Shown here piece by piece: positions 37,101 to 51,316 of a stretch of DNA of 64,000 nt (the first letter of the stretch is position 1; every line of letters starts with the position of its first letter). The stretch is from Eudromia elegans (Eukaryota > Chordata > Aves > Tinamiformes > Tinamidae), in assembly GCA_003342815.1 (NCBI GenBank), contig PTEX01000307.1, forward strand, positions 182,751-246,750. Reading direction: 5' to 3'. A program made the translations under genes and the position numbers. The notes under the pieces are model-generated. The model ran no database searches. It had not been told where the DNA came from and worked only from the letters and a program-made list of their open reading frames with translations.

Positions 37101-40100
37101 GCACAGCTGCACAAATATTTTTGGAGTGAAAATATAGTGAAATTAGTGACTCATGTCGGTAGGATATGCTGGTAAGGCCCTGACTTATGACATAAATGAG
37201 AGGAAAAATAAGTGCTATATCTAACTAAAAGTGCTTTCTCAAACAGTCTGAGTCCACTGATCGAAACCATAGATTCCTTTCTAGAAGCAAGCTAGGTATA
37301 TAGATAATATTTTGTTTTTCCTGCTAACATCGGCTTCAGTAATGACAAATATTATAAAAATTTGCTTTGTTATACTAGCTGTTCTTAAGTGCATATATAA
37401 TGATAATAATAAAAGACTAAAATGATTTGAGATTTAAAAGTCAGTAGGGAAGCTACATGTTGAACTGGGATGGGAGGAAGCTGAGGAAGTTTTCTTTTTT
37501 TTTTTGTAGGTCACATTGCAGCAGATAAACTTGGGGGACTTTATTCAACACTTTAATCAACTTCTTGATAATTCCTTCCATTCTTGAAATATCTACTAAT
37601 GCTAAATAAAACTAATATTCCTGTTAGGATATTTCACACATCCCAAGGATGGTACCATAAAAAAGTCAGAAGAGTAGAGCTCCTTCTATGTCTTAAGAGG
37701 GAAGATCTTCAGCGGATCCCATGCTCTGTCATTGGCTTGAAATAACTTGCTGGATTTTTGTCAAACCACTCTATGATTTTATTAAAATAAATTATATGCT
37801 TTACATTTCTCTTATAGCCCGCTATTGCTATGGTAATGCGATTTATATTTTTAGCCATTTAATGCATTTTTTCTAAATCATCAACAATTTATTTAATGTT
37901 TCAGAAAGAGTAAATTCTTTATTTTCAGATCAGAATTCTTTTACAGTCCAAAAGAATTGTTGTTCATTTGAAGACTAGTTATGAATAAATAAGGAGGAAA
38001 GTTTGAAGGAAGAATGTTTCTTTTAAAAAGAATACAACAGAACAGAACAATGCTATTCACTTCAGGAAGTATTCTGAGAGAAGCAAATGGGCTTTTTGTA
38101 TATATGGCCAAGTCTTTTCATAGATTTTAAATAGTAAATTTACCTGTAAACTGTTCTGTCTGGTACATCTTATCACACTTTATCTTAAATAGCAGTTATT
38201 GAAAAAAAAATCTCCAATTATCTACTCAGATTGTTCATCTTTGAAGAAGACGATTTTGAAACATGCTTTGGTAAAAAACAAACAAAACATGAAGCGTTGA
38301 ACAGGCATTACTACTCTTGACTTGAGAGAAACACCCAGAAGGACAGTCAGGGCTAACCCAAAGCTGGATGTATTAAAGCGGAGCCTCAGTATGGACTAAC
38401 AGAATAGTCTCAGCCCTCTGTGCACATTTTAACAAGGCAAGCATTACACGCCCTGCCTTATTCCAGAGCCAGGAAAAGCAGAGTTCCAGATATTTATGGT
38501 GCCATCATGTGGAGGCTTTGGGGCACTGAAGTCCTTTCTTGCTTAGAGGAAGAAAAGGGAAGTGGTCCCCGAAGCTAGTGCTTGAGCTCGAAACAGATGC
38601 ATTGACTTAAGAAATTGCTCCTCAGCTTTGGGTTTTCAAACTTCTGATCTGCTTGCTTTCCTTACATGTGTACGGATGGCAGTCACAGGTTTTAATTTGG
38701 CTTTTAAAAAGGAAGTCTGAGGACTTTTTTCTCAAATGAGAAAGAATGCTATTCTAACAGAGCTTGAAGAACAATAACGGATGGAAATGAATGCATGAAT
38801 GAAAAGCAAATTTTCACTTGCTGACATGTTTTTGAAAAAAAATCACTAAAAAAACCCAAAACACCCTAGCATAGATATATTTTGAAAGCCTACTTAAAAA
38901 AAATCCTGTTTGATTGCAACCTTTGTGCTTTCCACTGGCCAAAGCACTCGGGTTAAGGTTACAGAGCTAACTGCAGACTGGAAGGTTTTCAGCTTGTGTA
39001 TTAAAATGACTAGGCCAAATTTTCAGATGTCTAGGTTGCATTTTTGGGGATGGGTATGCTCTTTTATACGTGATCTTAACCAGAAAAACATCTGTCCAAT
39101 GAACAGTTCTTAAAAGCTTTCATTTCTTTGCTATTTTTCTCTGTTTCAAGGACAAGACTATCTAATCCATCTTGGAAGAGACTGAAGTAGGTCACTTCCT
39201 TTTCCATAGACTGAAGATGGGATATTATAATAGTTCCAGAACCACCTGTTAATTCTACATATGTTGGTCTGCACAGATGGCTGTGATTCATCATGAAAGC
39301 CTATTTATGATCTTTTATTTAACTCTGTAGGACAAATTTTTCTCCAACAATTGCCTTTTGAGCATCACGTTGGATACCTCCATGCACACAGAATGGGAAA
39401 ACTTTTTCTAGACATAGATGAAAGGCAATATTAAGCCGTTTATATGTGCAGGAGATGTTTCCTCAGTTCTTTGTTGAAGGATTTTGACTGCCCTAGTCTT
39501 TATTTCCAGATCAAAATATTCAGTTTTCCATTATTTACAAAGGAAAAGCTTCTTGGCTGCTAAAATTGATGTCTCAACAACTAGTTGACAGCTGTTTCAG
39601 AAATATATACACATAATTTTTGAAGATAACAATTTGTCCTTCCTGTCGCAGTCTGAATTTGGGAGTAAGAAGCTTCATTTTAAATTCTGCCCAGAAGAAC
39701 ATTTACAAGAATATGACTTTTTTATTCTTTGTATAACACAGTTCCACTACAATTAAATAGTCCCTGGTACAGTTTATTCTGGATAATTTCTAGGCTTGTA
39801 TCATATGACTCCACAATACTGCAAAACAGAAAGGATCATTCTTATCATTAATTTAATCTATTCCTATTGGTTTAAAAAACAATGAAGTTACTTAGTTTAT
39901 GAGTAGAGTATAGAAAAATCAGTTATTTAGACTTAGCATATATTTGCAATGTTTTCTAACTTTAAATTCAGTAACAGAGGAAGAAAGATATGAGAGCTAA
40001 GGCAGAGATAATTTAGTTAATATTATTTTAAAAAAAAATTTTTTAGTGAGAACAATACACACAGAGAAATGCAGGTGTACTATTCATCTGTATATATTGC

Positions 40101-43070
40101 ATTGCATTTTCTCCTGAATGTTAATTCTAGAATAGCCAGGATGCTGAGTTAGATGTAGTGTAGTATGTAGTTTTAGAAAATTGTTGGTACCTTTACATGA
40201 TAATCTAGGGAGGGGGAGAGTTGTATAAGGGTGAAAATAGCTGGATAGATACACTGCAAACTAAACTACTCAAGAAACTATAAATGATCAGGAAAAGAAA
40301 GCAGAATAAATGAATAAAAAAAAAATCCAAGAAGCTTATTTATTTGGAAAGGATCTTTTTTAAGATAATGACATGTGATATCTAGGCTACATCCTAAATA
40401 TAACCTGCAATTTTTTTCTAAGTATATATTATTCTTATATAAAAGAGAAATGATCATTGAGCCCAGTGGCCCCTTTAGAAGTTACACAGAAAATTTATTG
40501 TAACATTGCCTCTTAGCCTTGGGTAGGAAGAGGAATTGGGAATCTGGGGAATTGCAGTATATCACTGTATTGTAGTACAGCTATTTACTGAGGTGTGTGA
40601 CTTCAGGGTTTGCAGGGTTAGCATTCTGGTAAAAATACAGGATATGTAATAGAAAGCTTTATAGTCAGCTGAAGTGGAACCTACACTGTAAATGTTGTGG
40701 ATTTTTTTGCAGTCTAAGACTTAGAGAGGGAATTTTTGTGCTGGTAAAATGAATTTTGGGCATAAATCTGCTTTGTCTTTCAAATCTGATTTGAGTACTC
40801 AGATGTGCATCAGCATCCTACTAAGAAATGCAATGATGAGCCACCTTCAAACCTTCTTGAAAATTTACCAGTTCAAGTCATTCAAATTATAGAAGTAAAA
40901 TGTAGTGACTTTTCTGATGATACTTTGAAGCTGATAGAAGCTTTGTAGTTCTTGAAGAAATACAACTGGGTATGAATTTTTTTTGTTTGTTTGTTTGATT
41001 GTTTGTTTTTTTTCCGAGAAATTAGGATTAATATTATAGAAGTTTGCTTATGCTTTAGTATGGTTATTAGTACAGACCTGAGTTTGAACAACTGTAGGTA
41101 GTAAAAATGGTTATGTAAATGCTTTATAAACGATCTGTTTTACTGACCATAGAGAGAGAAGTAGTCAAAAGTCAGTAAGAGATATTTAAATATTACTGAT
41201 CTTCTTTCATATCTATATTGCTTTAGCTGTCAAAAGTCCAGAGTTTGAGTAACTGTGGCATAGACATATACTCAAAATGGTTGGGACCATGAGGCTGAAT
41301 ATCTAAAAGCATGAATACAAAAACACAGGAAGAGAGCCAAGAAGCAATTAGATGAGTCTGGCTGGTCTGACGGTTTGCAGTGAGGGTACATGAATAGTCA
41401 CTGAATGGTCAACAAGGTTTCTAGACTTCTGAGCTTAAATCAAATGAACCAAAAGAAAGAAGAAAAAGAACAATTTTACTTATTCCAAAATACTTACTTC
41501 AGACTCTTTCTCTGTTCTTTCAGAAAATAAAAAAAAAAAAAAAAAAAATTGTTAGGTGTTTGCCTAGCATATGTACTTACTTTAAGAGACCTACATCTCA
41601 AATGAAAAGTGCAGCAGAGCTGCCTGCCAGAGGCTGACAGGAAGCTCTGTCACCACTGAGCCTGGTGAGAGAAAGCACAAATTGCTGCTGGGGAAATGGG
41701 ACTGTTCAGGGCTCAGGGTATCACAAGGTTACAGATTATAGAAATATCTACTATGATAAGTGGAAATTCTTACAGCACTGATGTTCTTACTAACTGGTAT
41801 ATCACAGCAAAATCTGCTTGTGAAGTAAGGCGTTGTTGAACCTGCATTAGTGTCTCCTTTCTTGTGAGTATCTCATTTTTGTAATGGGTTAGAGCAATAT
41901 TCATAGGTTGCATGGGTATGCCTCCAATGTGATGCTAATACTTTTGTGTTCAATGTTTCTTTCATCTGAGCACTCAGTGAACACTAGTTAAAACAGTAGT
42001 TAAAATCTCTGTTCTAAAAGTTAGCTCTTTCGGAGCCCCATTCCGCACCATTGGAATGCAGCACAGGAGCCATGCAGGATTGGGGGGAAAAAAGAAAATT
42101 GCTTTATTAGAACTGAAGTATCAAAAATGCAGAAATGGAATCACGATATAAGAGGTAACAAGAGAAGCAGGAGCTCAGCAAATAGGAGTTTGGGGGAGAT
42201 TCTGTAATGAGCACTCCATTATTAGTTTAATATATGGAAAACAAATAGATCCTCTTGTGAGAGGCCTTTGTGATCAAGATTGTGAAGCTTAAGATCTAAT
42301 AAGAATAGTTCTCGTTCATCTGTAGGCTATTTTTCTCCCTGAAGTGAGCAAAGGATAGTTTTAAAAATAAATGCATTTTTAAGCTGTTGCATCTGCTGAG
42401 CACACTGCAAATATCAATTCTTACGTTTGTGGACTCTTTTGCATTTGCAGTATGTTAAATAATCATAGTAATAGCTGATAACAGATGTAGTTTCTTTCTC
42501 TTCCAGTTAAGTAATAGTGATCATAGGAGAAGCTGAAAAACTACTGAGAAGTCTTGCCTTCTTGTTCTTGTTACCTGTTCTTAGATATCTTTTATATATA
42601 TTTTTATATATTTACCTGGGTGGGCAGATGAATGTGTGTTTTCTGAAACAGCACAAATTATGTACGGCTTGACCTTCAGAAGCAGATCACCTCTGTGGGT
42701 AAGAAGATAATAAGATGGCTTTTATTCAATATTATTTTGCAGTTGTAAATCAGTTCTAGGTCAAATATACCAGTCCTGCTGAGTTTGCTGAAGTCTGGGA
42801 CTGTTACAGTTGTATATTACAGGAAATTAAGGAGTGAGACAATAAAATCAATTTTGGCTTATCCATGTTATACAACTTTTCTTTCAGTTCCATTGTTTTT
42901 ACTTTGTCTTTCTTTTCACAGAAATGCCAATTTATATATATCACGTCCTTATTACAAAAACAGTTATGTCTATTGACAAAATGAAAAAGAAATTTCATGG
43001 GTAAGGGGGATATAAAATGAAGGGGGTTTTTTAGTTGTAATTCTGTAGCTGTATTCTTGCTGCAAGATAG
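34129..43070. other. AT-rich non-coding DNA, no gene seen
   Basis: It contains an A13/T11 run pair (34584-34607), a TAAT-rich block at 34376-34560, a perfect inverted repeat at 36636-36677 and GTTT-rich sequence at 40979-41014. Somewhat GC-richer patches occur at 35470-35720, 36300-36470 and 38340-38620, without recognisable coding content. No frame exceeds 101 codons. Confidence 0.7.
36636..36677. repeat. Perfect 14-bp inverted repeat, 14-nt loop
   Basis: TATTTTAAACTCAT (36636-36649) and ATGAGTTTAAAATA (36664-36677) are exact reverse complements. It could be a hairpin or a remnant of a short foldback sequence. Confidence 0.88.
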
Positions 43071-43113
43071 CATCATCATTATTATCATTATCATCATCAT
43101 CATCATCATTATC
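43071..43113. repeat. (ATC)n/(ATT)n trinucleotide microsatellite
   Basis: About 14 trinucleotide units, mostly ATC with ATT interruptions. The methionine- and isoleucine-rich frame on the minus strand that begins in it (43109 down) is an artefact of the repeat. Confidence 0.93.
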
Positions 43114-46100
43114 TTAAGTCTGAAAAGCCTGTTACCAAGTTACAGGGGTTATACTGTTTTCTTTGTCATAATAAAAAATAAGTATCAATAGCAAAAAGCA
43201 AGGCAAATTTTAAGTCATTTTGTAATACTGTTCACAGATGAAAGCAATGTGATAACTTGTAATCACAGTATTACTAGAGTGTCTGGTACAGCTGGGCATC
43301 TGGCTGCAGTCAGCACTATACAAATGGTCATGAAGACATTGTGCCCTTAAAACCTTGCAGATCATCTGAAACAAAAAACCACAAAGCTATGAGAGAAGAG
43401 ATTTCAATATGAAGAAATGATTGCTAAGGGATAGTGTATTGTAAGCTTGTAGCAGAGGAACTTGATTGAAGGCCATCAGTGACATCCTTTTAAGGTTGTA
43501 AGATCACAAATACCTTTTGTATTCTTTTCATTTGTTGCTAAGTATATAATGCAAAAAGCTTTGTCCACTCCCCAGGCTGCTTAGTGTTGCATGATTAAAA
43601 TTTGATATAGTGCCACAGTGAGAATCTAACGATTTTTTTTTTCTTAGATGAAAGTAGTTTTGTAATCAGAGAGTTTATTGTACAAGTATTTTCCCCAACA
43701 ATCTTGAAAGGACTTGATTCACTTTTGAGTTTAGATGTTATAGAATCAAAATCAGCAAACTAGTGTACCTAGCATGAAGCAACTCCTGTGCTGTGTGTTA
43801 ACCTCCTGCAGCGAATCCTATTACAAAGCTGTCAGTCACTCTCTTCCCATGACATGCAGAAACCTTTTTCTGACTCAGAAGGATCAAGAGATCTGTACGT
43901 GTTTCGGGTGCAGGACTGAGGAACTGCCTGTCCAGCGTCTCACGATAATGTGAATTGGCAGGGAAAAAGAAGTCAACATTTGCAAGGGGAAAATCAAAAT
44001 ATTTTGGTAATAAGCCACTTTTTAGCAGATGCAGAGGGGTTGCTATTGTTCAAATAACTTCTTTGTGTGATAGATTAATGATTAGTATGCAAGCGAGAAG
44101 TTCAAAGGTACATGGTAAATATTATTTATCCAGCAGATATATGCAGGCCATCTGTGGATTTTATGCTTGGCAGTTATAGCAACACAGCTTCACTGCTCGA
44201 TGTTTCAGTCTTAACATGGAAAAATGTCATATGAGTGAAAAGAAAAATAAAAAAAATGTAAAAAATATGGTGAGACTATTACTTACATGCATGCACACAT
44301 AAAAGGACTGTCCTGAGTAAATGGATATTGTGGCTTTCCCACATGGGTGTAGTAGACTGAGTAAAAATTAAAGCTTTATCCATTACAATGATGTATTTTT
44401 TTTCCTCATTAATTTGTATGGCTGTGAAGATGCATGTCTATGGTTTCTAAAAATAAGTGAATAAGAGCTTTCATAGTCAGGGAAGTTTCTCTTAAGTAAT
44501 TATCCACGAACTAGTAATAAATTTTGTTACACAGGCTGGCCTTTAATTTAAAAGCATTTTCAAGGAGTCACTTAAGACAAAGCATTGCCAGCTGTAAGTG
44601 CTTCTTAATGCTGCTTACTATTCCTTTCCCTCCCCCCCAGATTGTGCCTTATAATATTATTAAAATATTATAACCAAAAAATAGAGTTGAAATAATTAAC
44701 ACTTAAATCTAGGCATGTGGAACTTGTACCTGTGTTTGTGTAGACTGTTTCACACTTCTTCAAAGGCTCGTGTTTTTTGACTGAAAGTGCAATACTTCAT
44801 CAAAAGCATTTGAAGAGCCTTATCTGTGAAGAGAAACTTTTGACTAATCTGTTCTTTTTATTCCCTTAAAAGAGGTCTACATTTTCTTCTCCTTTCTCTC
44901 TTCTCCTTCATTTTGCTGAAAACATAAAACTTATTTTTTTTCTTCATTCTCTGGGTAATAATTTCTGTCTGGGAGCAGAGAATTATGATTCTGTAATTTA
45001 AGCAAGTAAATGAAAGCTGAGGTTAGTTCTACAGCTAGAACCAAAGGCTTTCCTCAATGCACCAAACGAAGCTAGCATTTCTCATTTTAAGTGTGTTTTG
45101 CATCTTGCTGAGGGTTCGCATATTGTATTGATTAGTATAAAAGAGGTTAGAAAGAAGCTTTATGCATAATTTAAATGAATCTCTTAAAGAAAACATAATC
45201 AAATTGATGGTCACAGAGAAAAATATCTACACATGGCAGTAAAGAAACATCCACTGTAGCTACTTACCTGAAGTATCTTTTCCCAGTGGTCCAATTAACT
45301 TTATAGTGTGGCACTAAGACTCAATTTTTTCCTCATCAGAAAACAAGTTTTTATGCTCTGAATTATACAGTGACCTTGTTTATATCATAAGCTCCAAAAT
45401 AAGATGACAATTCTGTCATTCACTTAATGTAAAACATTTCAAAGAAAGAAACTTATGCTATGAAATGAAGTAGAAATTTTCAGATAATATGCACTGCATG
45501 TATGCTGTGTCTTTTTTAAAAGTGTAATTACATATTACTTTTCTTGAGCTCACATATTTTGAAGGAAAATACGTTAGTGAATAGTCTACAAAATGTAAAT
45601 GTAAAATTCATTTGTTTTGCAGATAACTATTTCTGGAGAGCAGCACAGCATCTGCAATTACTTCTCTTTAAATAAAATAAAATAGGAAGAGCCCTGACAT
45701 CTCTATGGAACATAATACAACTTCCAGCAGAGCCATTTATTTTTGGCAGTATAAATGCTTAAATACAGCAAAATAGCTTTTTTTTTTTTTTTCCCTTTTG
45801 TGATGGCTAAGTATTGTTGTGATCACATAAGACCAATTCATGCTATTATTTTAGAGTTTTCCATTACCTGCAAAATCAGTGGCATTTGAGCAAGCTGGGT
45901 GGCAGCCTGAGATTCTGGAAGATTTTCTGGAGGACTTCTCAAAGCATGGACTGTTGTCACTGTTGAGGAGTAACTGTGAGATTGTGAGAGATACTTTGGG
46001 GATACCTATGGAGTCAAGTACACCTTCAGTTATCTTTTACCTCAGGATGCTTAAAACTAGGCCTTGTAACTTCCTTGGGAGGATGGAAAGCTTGAGCAGA

Positions 46101-47914
46101 TCTGGAGCAGGGAGCAAGCTCTAAACCTCCCTGGAAATAAGTGGCAAAGTGGGATTTCCAAATTGTTTGTGCTCAGGGAACTTTCTCAAGGAAAGAGAAG
46201 TTCCAACCACTTCTACAGGTCACAAAGTCTGTACAAATTACAAATTAAAATACAGAGAATAAAAATAATTATTTTTCACATTATTTATTTTTCCTCCAGA
46301 AGATCCTGAACAAGAACCATTTGTCTAGGGGAAGCCAAGTGTGAGAACACAGATGCTGAAAGCTTTACTTTTGTCTCTTAGCACGTAAAACTCAAGGGTA
46401 TATTTGACAACACTCAAGTGCTTACCAGTTATTTTCTGAAGGTCTTTTTTTTATGGTTTTGCCTTTGAGCAAATACTGAAATAAAATATTGACTGCTAAG
46501 TAACTGGAGTTCTTATGTTCTTATGTGATACATATAATCCAGAACTCGCAATTGCCCTTGGTATTCAGTCGGGGGCAGTATATTTATCTTAAAAATACTG
46601 TGTTCTATAGAGCCTTGCAAATATTCAGGATAGTCCGTTTTGCATTCTCTTGGTCCAGCCTGGCACACTGTAATAATACTTAAGCTGAGTAAAACCTGCT
46701 TTACATCGAAATAACAAAGTAGAAACAGAAAGTTTTTGTTGGCTTGACCATTTACATTCAGAATGCATGTTGAAAGAAATCTATTGCACTCTGTGATAAT
46801 AACCCAGCCGTTAAACACAGAGGTGTTGCTGTAAAGACTCTGTTATGCATTCCTGCGCAGTGCCCAGGGAGAAGCTGTTCTTTGAGGTTTGAACAAGTAA
46901 TATAAGCATTGGGGGTTGTCACAGGAAGCCAAGCAAATGAAAATGCCAGTTTGTAGGAGCTGTCAAAGCTGCTATAACCCCATACAGAATTTCTCATTAA
47001 CAAACTACTAGTAAATCTACTGCGTAAGATTTCATCAGTTTTGCAGGAAGATAATAGTTTGGTAGGCATTTTAAATCACTTTGGCAGACACTTCTTACAA
47101 ATACCTCAATTTGTATGAATTTATTTTATCAACACAGTATATCCGAGTTATTCTCGATGTCCTTTTCAGTACCTCTAATACATTAGAATAGCATCAGTAT
47201 AAACCTTTTGAGTATTATTATGAATTATTCAGTACGTCTATTTTGAGAATGTCAGAACTGATTTTGAGATACTGAGATATGTGGTTCATAAGAAGTATGT
47301 GACCTAGGGGTTGAGCTGGACTGTAATAATTCTGTGGTTTGCTAGAGTTGCCCACAGATCCCTCTGTGCTATTGCAGCTCTTTTGGGTGCAGTGTAGGGG
47401 CTCAAAAAGTCCCAGTTTGAGAGAGGAAGGCCTACTTGAAATAGGCAAAATAAAAAATACTGCTATTATTAATTTTGATTAAAATCTTTCTGTTGTGATC
47501 CTCTGTTCCTTGCTTGAAGAAATGCATGAATTCTCAGACAGACTTAAGCAAAATTTGCACTTGGGGCTGTGAGGCAACTGGGTGTTAATACAGAAAAAGC
47601 CATCAGATTCCTACATGGCCAGGGTACAGCTGAAATATCATGGCCTTTTATTGAGTTTTACAAGAAAAAATGAAATAAAGGCAATAGCAATGTTTAAACA
47701 CTTGTTTAAAAAGCATCCTGGATTTGAGATGTTCCAAGAATATAATATGTTTGTGGAAAAAGCATTACATTTGTGATACTAAGGTGATCCAAGCACATCA
47801 AGGCTCTTGGGGAAAATGTTTAATGGGGAATTATTTTCAAATGTTCCTTTGTAAATTACTTAATATGTAGTTATCTTTTGAAGAGTTGCTACATCATTTG
47901 GAGACTAATTTTAA

Positions 47915-47985
47915 TCACTGAAGGATGAAATGGAAGAATATTAATCCTGCTTTAAGTACAAATTTCAATACAGTCTTGACTATTG
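47915..47985 (+). repeat. Diverged dispersed repeat, copy A
   Basis: Over the core 47941-47983 it matches 55161-55203 at 36 of 43 positions without gaps, with the first 17 bases identical; six of the seven differences are transitions. Looser similarity continues upstream. It is probably part of an old transposable element that I do not recognise. Confidence 0.55.
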
Positions 47986-48426
47986 TGTTGCTACTGATAC
48001 CTCTCTAATATATCTGACAAAAGCTGCTGGACAAGTTGAATAAATCAAGCATATGAAACTCAACAAGTTAAGACCATGTTGTTTGCTTAGACATTTAGCA
48101 AATCCTGTATCATTTTTTATTACTGTGATTAAAACTAATAGTAGAAAATGAGGCATGTTTTAAATTTAATAGAAGCAAGAAAAATAGAGAAAGGCAGGGT
48201 GTACTCAAGTGTCATGCTAGAGCCTACCTAATCATAAACTGAAATTTAGTCTAGGTCTGCAAAACAACACAAAAAAAATAAAATGCTTATTTATGAGTAG
48301 ATACTAGAGTGCATTTTCCATTTTCCTTTTTTTTTCATCTTCTGAAACTCAGACCTGTTTCTTTTTCTGATATGGGGTTTTTCTGAATAGGGTTTTCCTT
48401 GTTCCTTTGTGAGCAGGGGAAGAAGC

Positions 48427-48464
48427 TTTTTTGTTTGTTTGTTTGCTTGCTTGTTTGTTTTTGA
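48427..48464. repeat. (GTTT)n/(GCTT)n microsatellite
   Basis: TTTG units with two TTGC interruptions. Simple sequence. Confidence 0.9.
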
Positions 48465-48551
48465 AATTAGAAAGAATACAAAGTGGAAAAATCTGGCTAG
48501 GTTTACCATATGTTGTTAACAAATTAGCTTTCTTTAAGCTGTGCATGAATG

Positions 48552-48600
48552 AATATATATGTGTGTACTAAAAATGTGTGTGTGTATAATTATATATTTA
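48552..48600. repeat. Compound (TA)n/(TG)n microsatellite
   Basis: ATATATATGTGTGT, a short spacer, then TGTGTGTGTGT and ATTATATATT. Simple sequence. Confidence 0.85.
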
Positions 48601-48978
48601 AACACCAGAAAAAAAGAAAACATAATTCTAACATTCCACATTCAAATGTAAAGCATTTTAAATCTTAAAATGAATTTTTCTTCTCACACATTGCCCTTTT
48701 TTCAAATGAGAACTATAAGACATATGATGAGTAAATTGCTGCATTGACATTTTTTGAATACACAGTTCTATATATGAGAGGGGAACTATATTTGACAGGG
48801 GAAAAAGAGCACTGTTATGAAAGTATGGACTACTTATGTTGATCTAATGGGCTTTACAGCCACAAAAATATTGCTTCCGAGGGGCAAATTAATTCCTGTG
48901 TGTGTTTCCCAACTAAATAATTACTGATGTTTAAGGTGTGGAAAGACTTCCTAGAGCTTCTGTGCTGTGCGTTGCTGG

Positions 48979-49009
48979 CTCGTTTGCGGCAGGAGCTGCA
49001 GCAAACGAG
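48979..49009. repeat. CpG-bearing hairpin
   Basis: CTCGTTTGC (48979-48987) pairs exactly with GCAAACGAG (49001-49009). After one mismatch the stem continues with GCA/TGC around a GGAGC loop. It lies inside a GC-richer block. Function is unknown. Confidence 0.8.
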
Positions 49010-50590
49010 ACTCTTCACTGAGCTAAGGGAAGGCGTATTCACCCACGTATGTTTTTGAGCAAGTGAGGGATACCGCAAAGGAGGACTATCCTCTGCCATC
49101 ACATTTAAATTGCAGACAGCCTTGACAGACCCTCCCTGTGTTTCTGTGGTTTGCGGCCTCAAATCCAATTCCCAGCCTCTCACCTGCTTGAAAGGGTAGA
49201 AAGGAGGATGAAAAAGCAGAAAAGGGAAAGAAGCTGAAGCAAGGTCTTAGTTCTGCAGGTGTTTGACATCTCAATAACTGTGAGCATGTCAGAAGCCTTA
49301 TTAACTTTAGCCATTCAAATGCTTTAAAATAAGCCTTAGTGCAAGTTTTTCAGGATCAAAGGTTTAATGCCTAAGAGGAGCTTGCTAAGGCTCTAGCAGC
49401 TGGTAACCAGGTCACCTGCTCACAGCTGCGCATCCTTCTCTTCCTTGTCTTCCTAGCTGGGTTCAATCCCCCAGGGAAATGGCTTAAAAAAACCTTTAAA
49501 GAAGTGGCAAAGTCATAGCACATGTTAATAAAATGGCATGTAATTCAGAACCCAACTCAGTAAGGAAAAGCACACTTTTTATCAACTAAAAGAAATTTGG
49601 AGAGGAAACAGGAAATGAAAGCCATCCCTCTTGTCAGCCTCTTGAGCTTCTTAGCCACCAATATAGCTGAAATCAGAGAGCAGATTGACGTCTTTTCCTG
49701 TACGAATATCAACACTGCACAGCAACTCCTCTGATATCCAAAATATAGTTTTTAGAGGTTGGAGCAAAAGAAAGAAAATCAGAATTTCTTAAAAAAAAAA
49801 AAGAAAAAAAAAAAAGTGGATGCTTTGCTTTACTGCATTTTTAAATCAAGACTTGTTTTTAAAACATTAATTTATCCTGTTGTCCGTTGGTCTCTTATTA
49901 GACACCAAGAATTCTGGTGTGTGTGTTTGTGTGTGTAAAATATGCAAGATAAGATCAGATATCTGGCTGTGAGAAGAAAAATGCCACTTTTGGGTAAACT
50001 CTATTTGCATTATGCACAGGGTTTTTTTTGTCCCCTTGTTTATTTTGGTTTTTTTTTAAAGCACATTAAATATTCTGGTTAGTGATTTGATTTAATATGA
50101 GTGAGGTAGTGCTTTCTCAAGATAAATCAGGAAGGAATAAAGCATGTTTTTGACAGCTTGTCATCTGAAATTATGAAAATTGAGCTAATCGTTCCTATGT
50201 AAAAGGAGAATTGAATACAGATAAAAACGCGCTTATTACATGCATTGTTAATTTTGTTGTTGTTGTTTAAAAAATGTGTAAATGACCCAAACTGTAAATT
50301 GTCACTTATCTTTAAGTAATAATATATTGAAACTAAAGGATGAAAATTATTCATATTATGGAATTCTGAATCCTGGTTACAAGTGGAAATAGAAGGGAAA
50401 GTGTAGATAATACGAAAAGGTTGCAATGTTTTTGAGTGTATTTTTAATCTACCTAAAAAATCACATTAAGTTCAACTTTTGTAGCAAAGGAATGTTTTCT
50501 TATACTCTTTTGTTCTACTTCCTCTGCAATATGTTTAACAAGTTTCAGATGTACAATATTTACATTTGGAGAAAAAAATATGTTGTTTTA

Positions 50591-50752
50591 TAGAATCATA
50601 GAATCCTTAAGGTTGGAAGGGACTTTTAGAGGCCATCTAGTCCAGTCCCACTGAACATGCAGGTCACCTACAGCTTATTACACAAGCTGTGCCCAAGCTG
50701 GTTTTGAAGATCTCCAGGGAAGGAGACACAACCTCTCTTGGCAACCTGTATA
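50591..50752 (-). mobile_element. CR1 LINE, short 3' end fragment
   Basis: The plus strand begins TAGAATCATAGAATCCTTAA and continues GGTTGGAAGGGACTTTTAGA, the reverse complement of the CR1 3' end. It then runs into the last ORF2 codons (GAAGATCTCCAGGGAAGGAG-type sequence) and stops after ACCTCTCTTGGCAACCTGTA. About 160 bp; the conserved open frame is broken, so it is older than the copy at 29310. Confidence 0.95.
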
Positions 50753-51316
50753 AACTTTTATGAATGCTGTCAATTGCTGTTTCTTATTAATAGTATATGT
50801 GACTGCCACTGGGAAAATAATTATTATCTGTATCGGATTGCTACTGAAGAGCAGAAATAAATGCTAAAACTACAGTTTATATAGTAAAGGTAATGGTGAC
50901 ACACATGCCTCCAAGCAGCCATGCCTCTCTCTGTCACGCCTCTATTGCTACCCTGGGTCTCGAGGCTGATGGCTGCAGTGTGTGTGAGGCTGGGGGGACT
51001 CATGGCATGGCATCAGCCCCCTTGTCCTTCATTGGGAAGGATACAGCAATCATGTCATGAATCCTTCCTCCTCTGCCTGCAGGAGCATGATGCTGGTGGC
51101 CTCTTCTTCCTCACTCCAGGCTCTCCTCAGGGCCATCTCTGTATTTCTAACAGACTTATATGTCTGGTGTTTTCACTGGTCTGCAACAACATGTTGCATT
51201 CCAAAATAAGTACTAATTATCATCATCTATATGTATATAAATATTTTTACTAGTACTTAATATAATTATGTGGGATTGAGCAAAAGTGAAATGAATTAGT
51301 CAGAAGCAACTTTACA

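Larger units (their letters stand above)
43114..50590. other. Non-coding DNA, no gene seen
   Basis: Mostly AT-rich. A GC-richer block at 45870-46210 holds an 81-codon plus-strand frame with no known domain, and another block at 48940-49270 holds a CpG-bearing hairpin. Simple repeats occur at 48427-48464 and 48552-48600 and GT runs near 49917-49937. One copy of a dispersed repeat lies at 47915-47985. No exon is recognised. Confidence 0.7.

Noticed and set aside
42804-43109. 101-codon minus frame beginning with a run of methionines
   Set aside because: The start is created by the (ATC)n microsatellite; the rest has no domain or conservation-like pattern.
43071-43113. Regularly spaced repeats considered as a CRISPR-like array
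   Set aside because: These are trinucleotide microsatellite units without spacers, and the genome is vertebrate.
45879-46124. 81-codon frame MAFEQAGWQPEILEDFLEDF...
   Set aside because: It looked protein-like, but no family is recognised and no splice or poly(A) context supports it; kept only as part of a GC-richer block.
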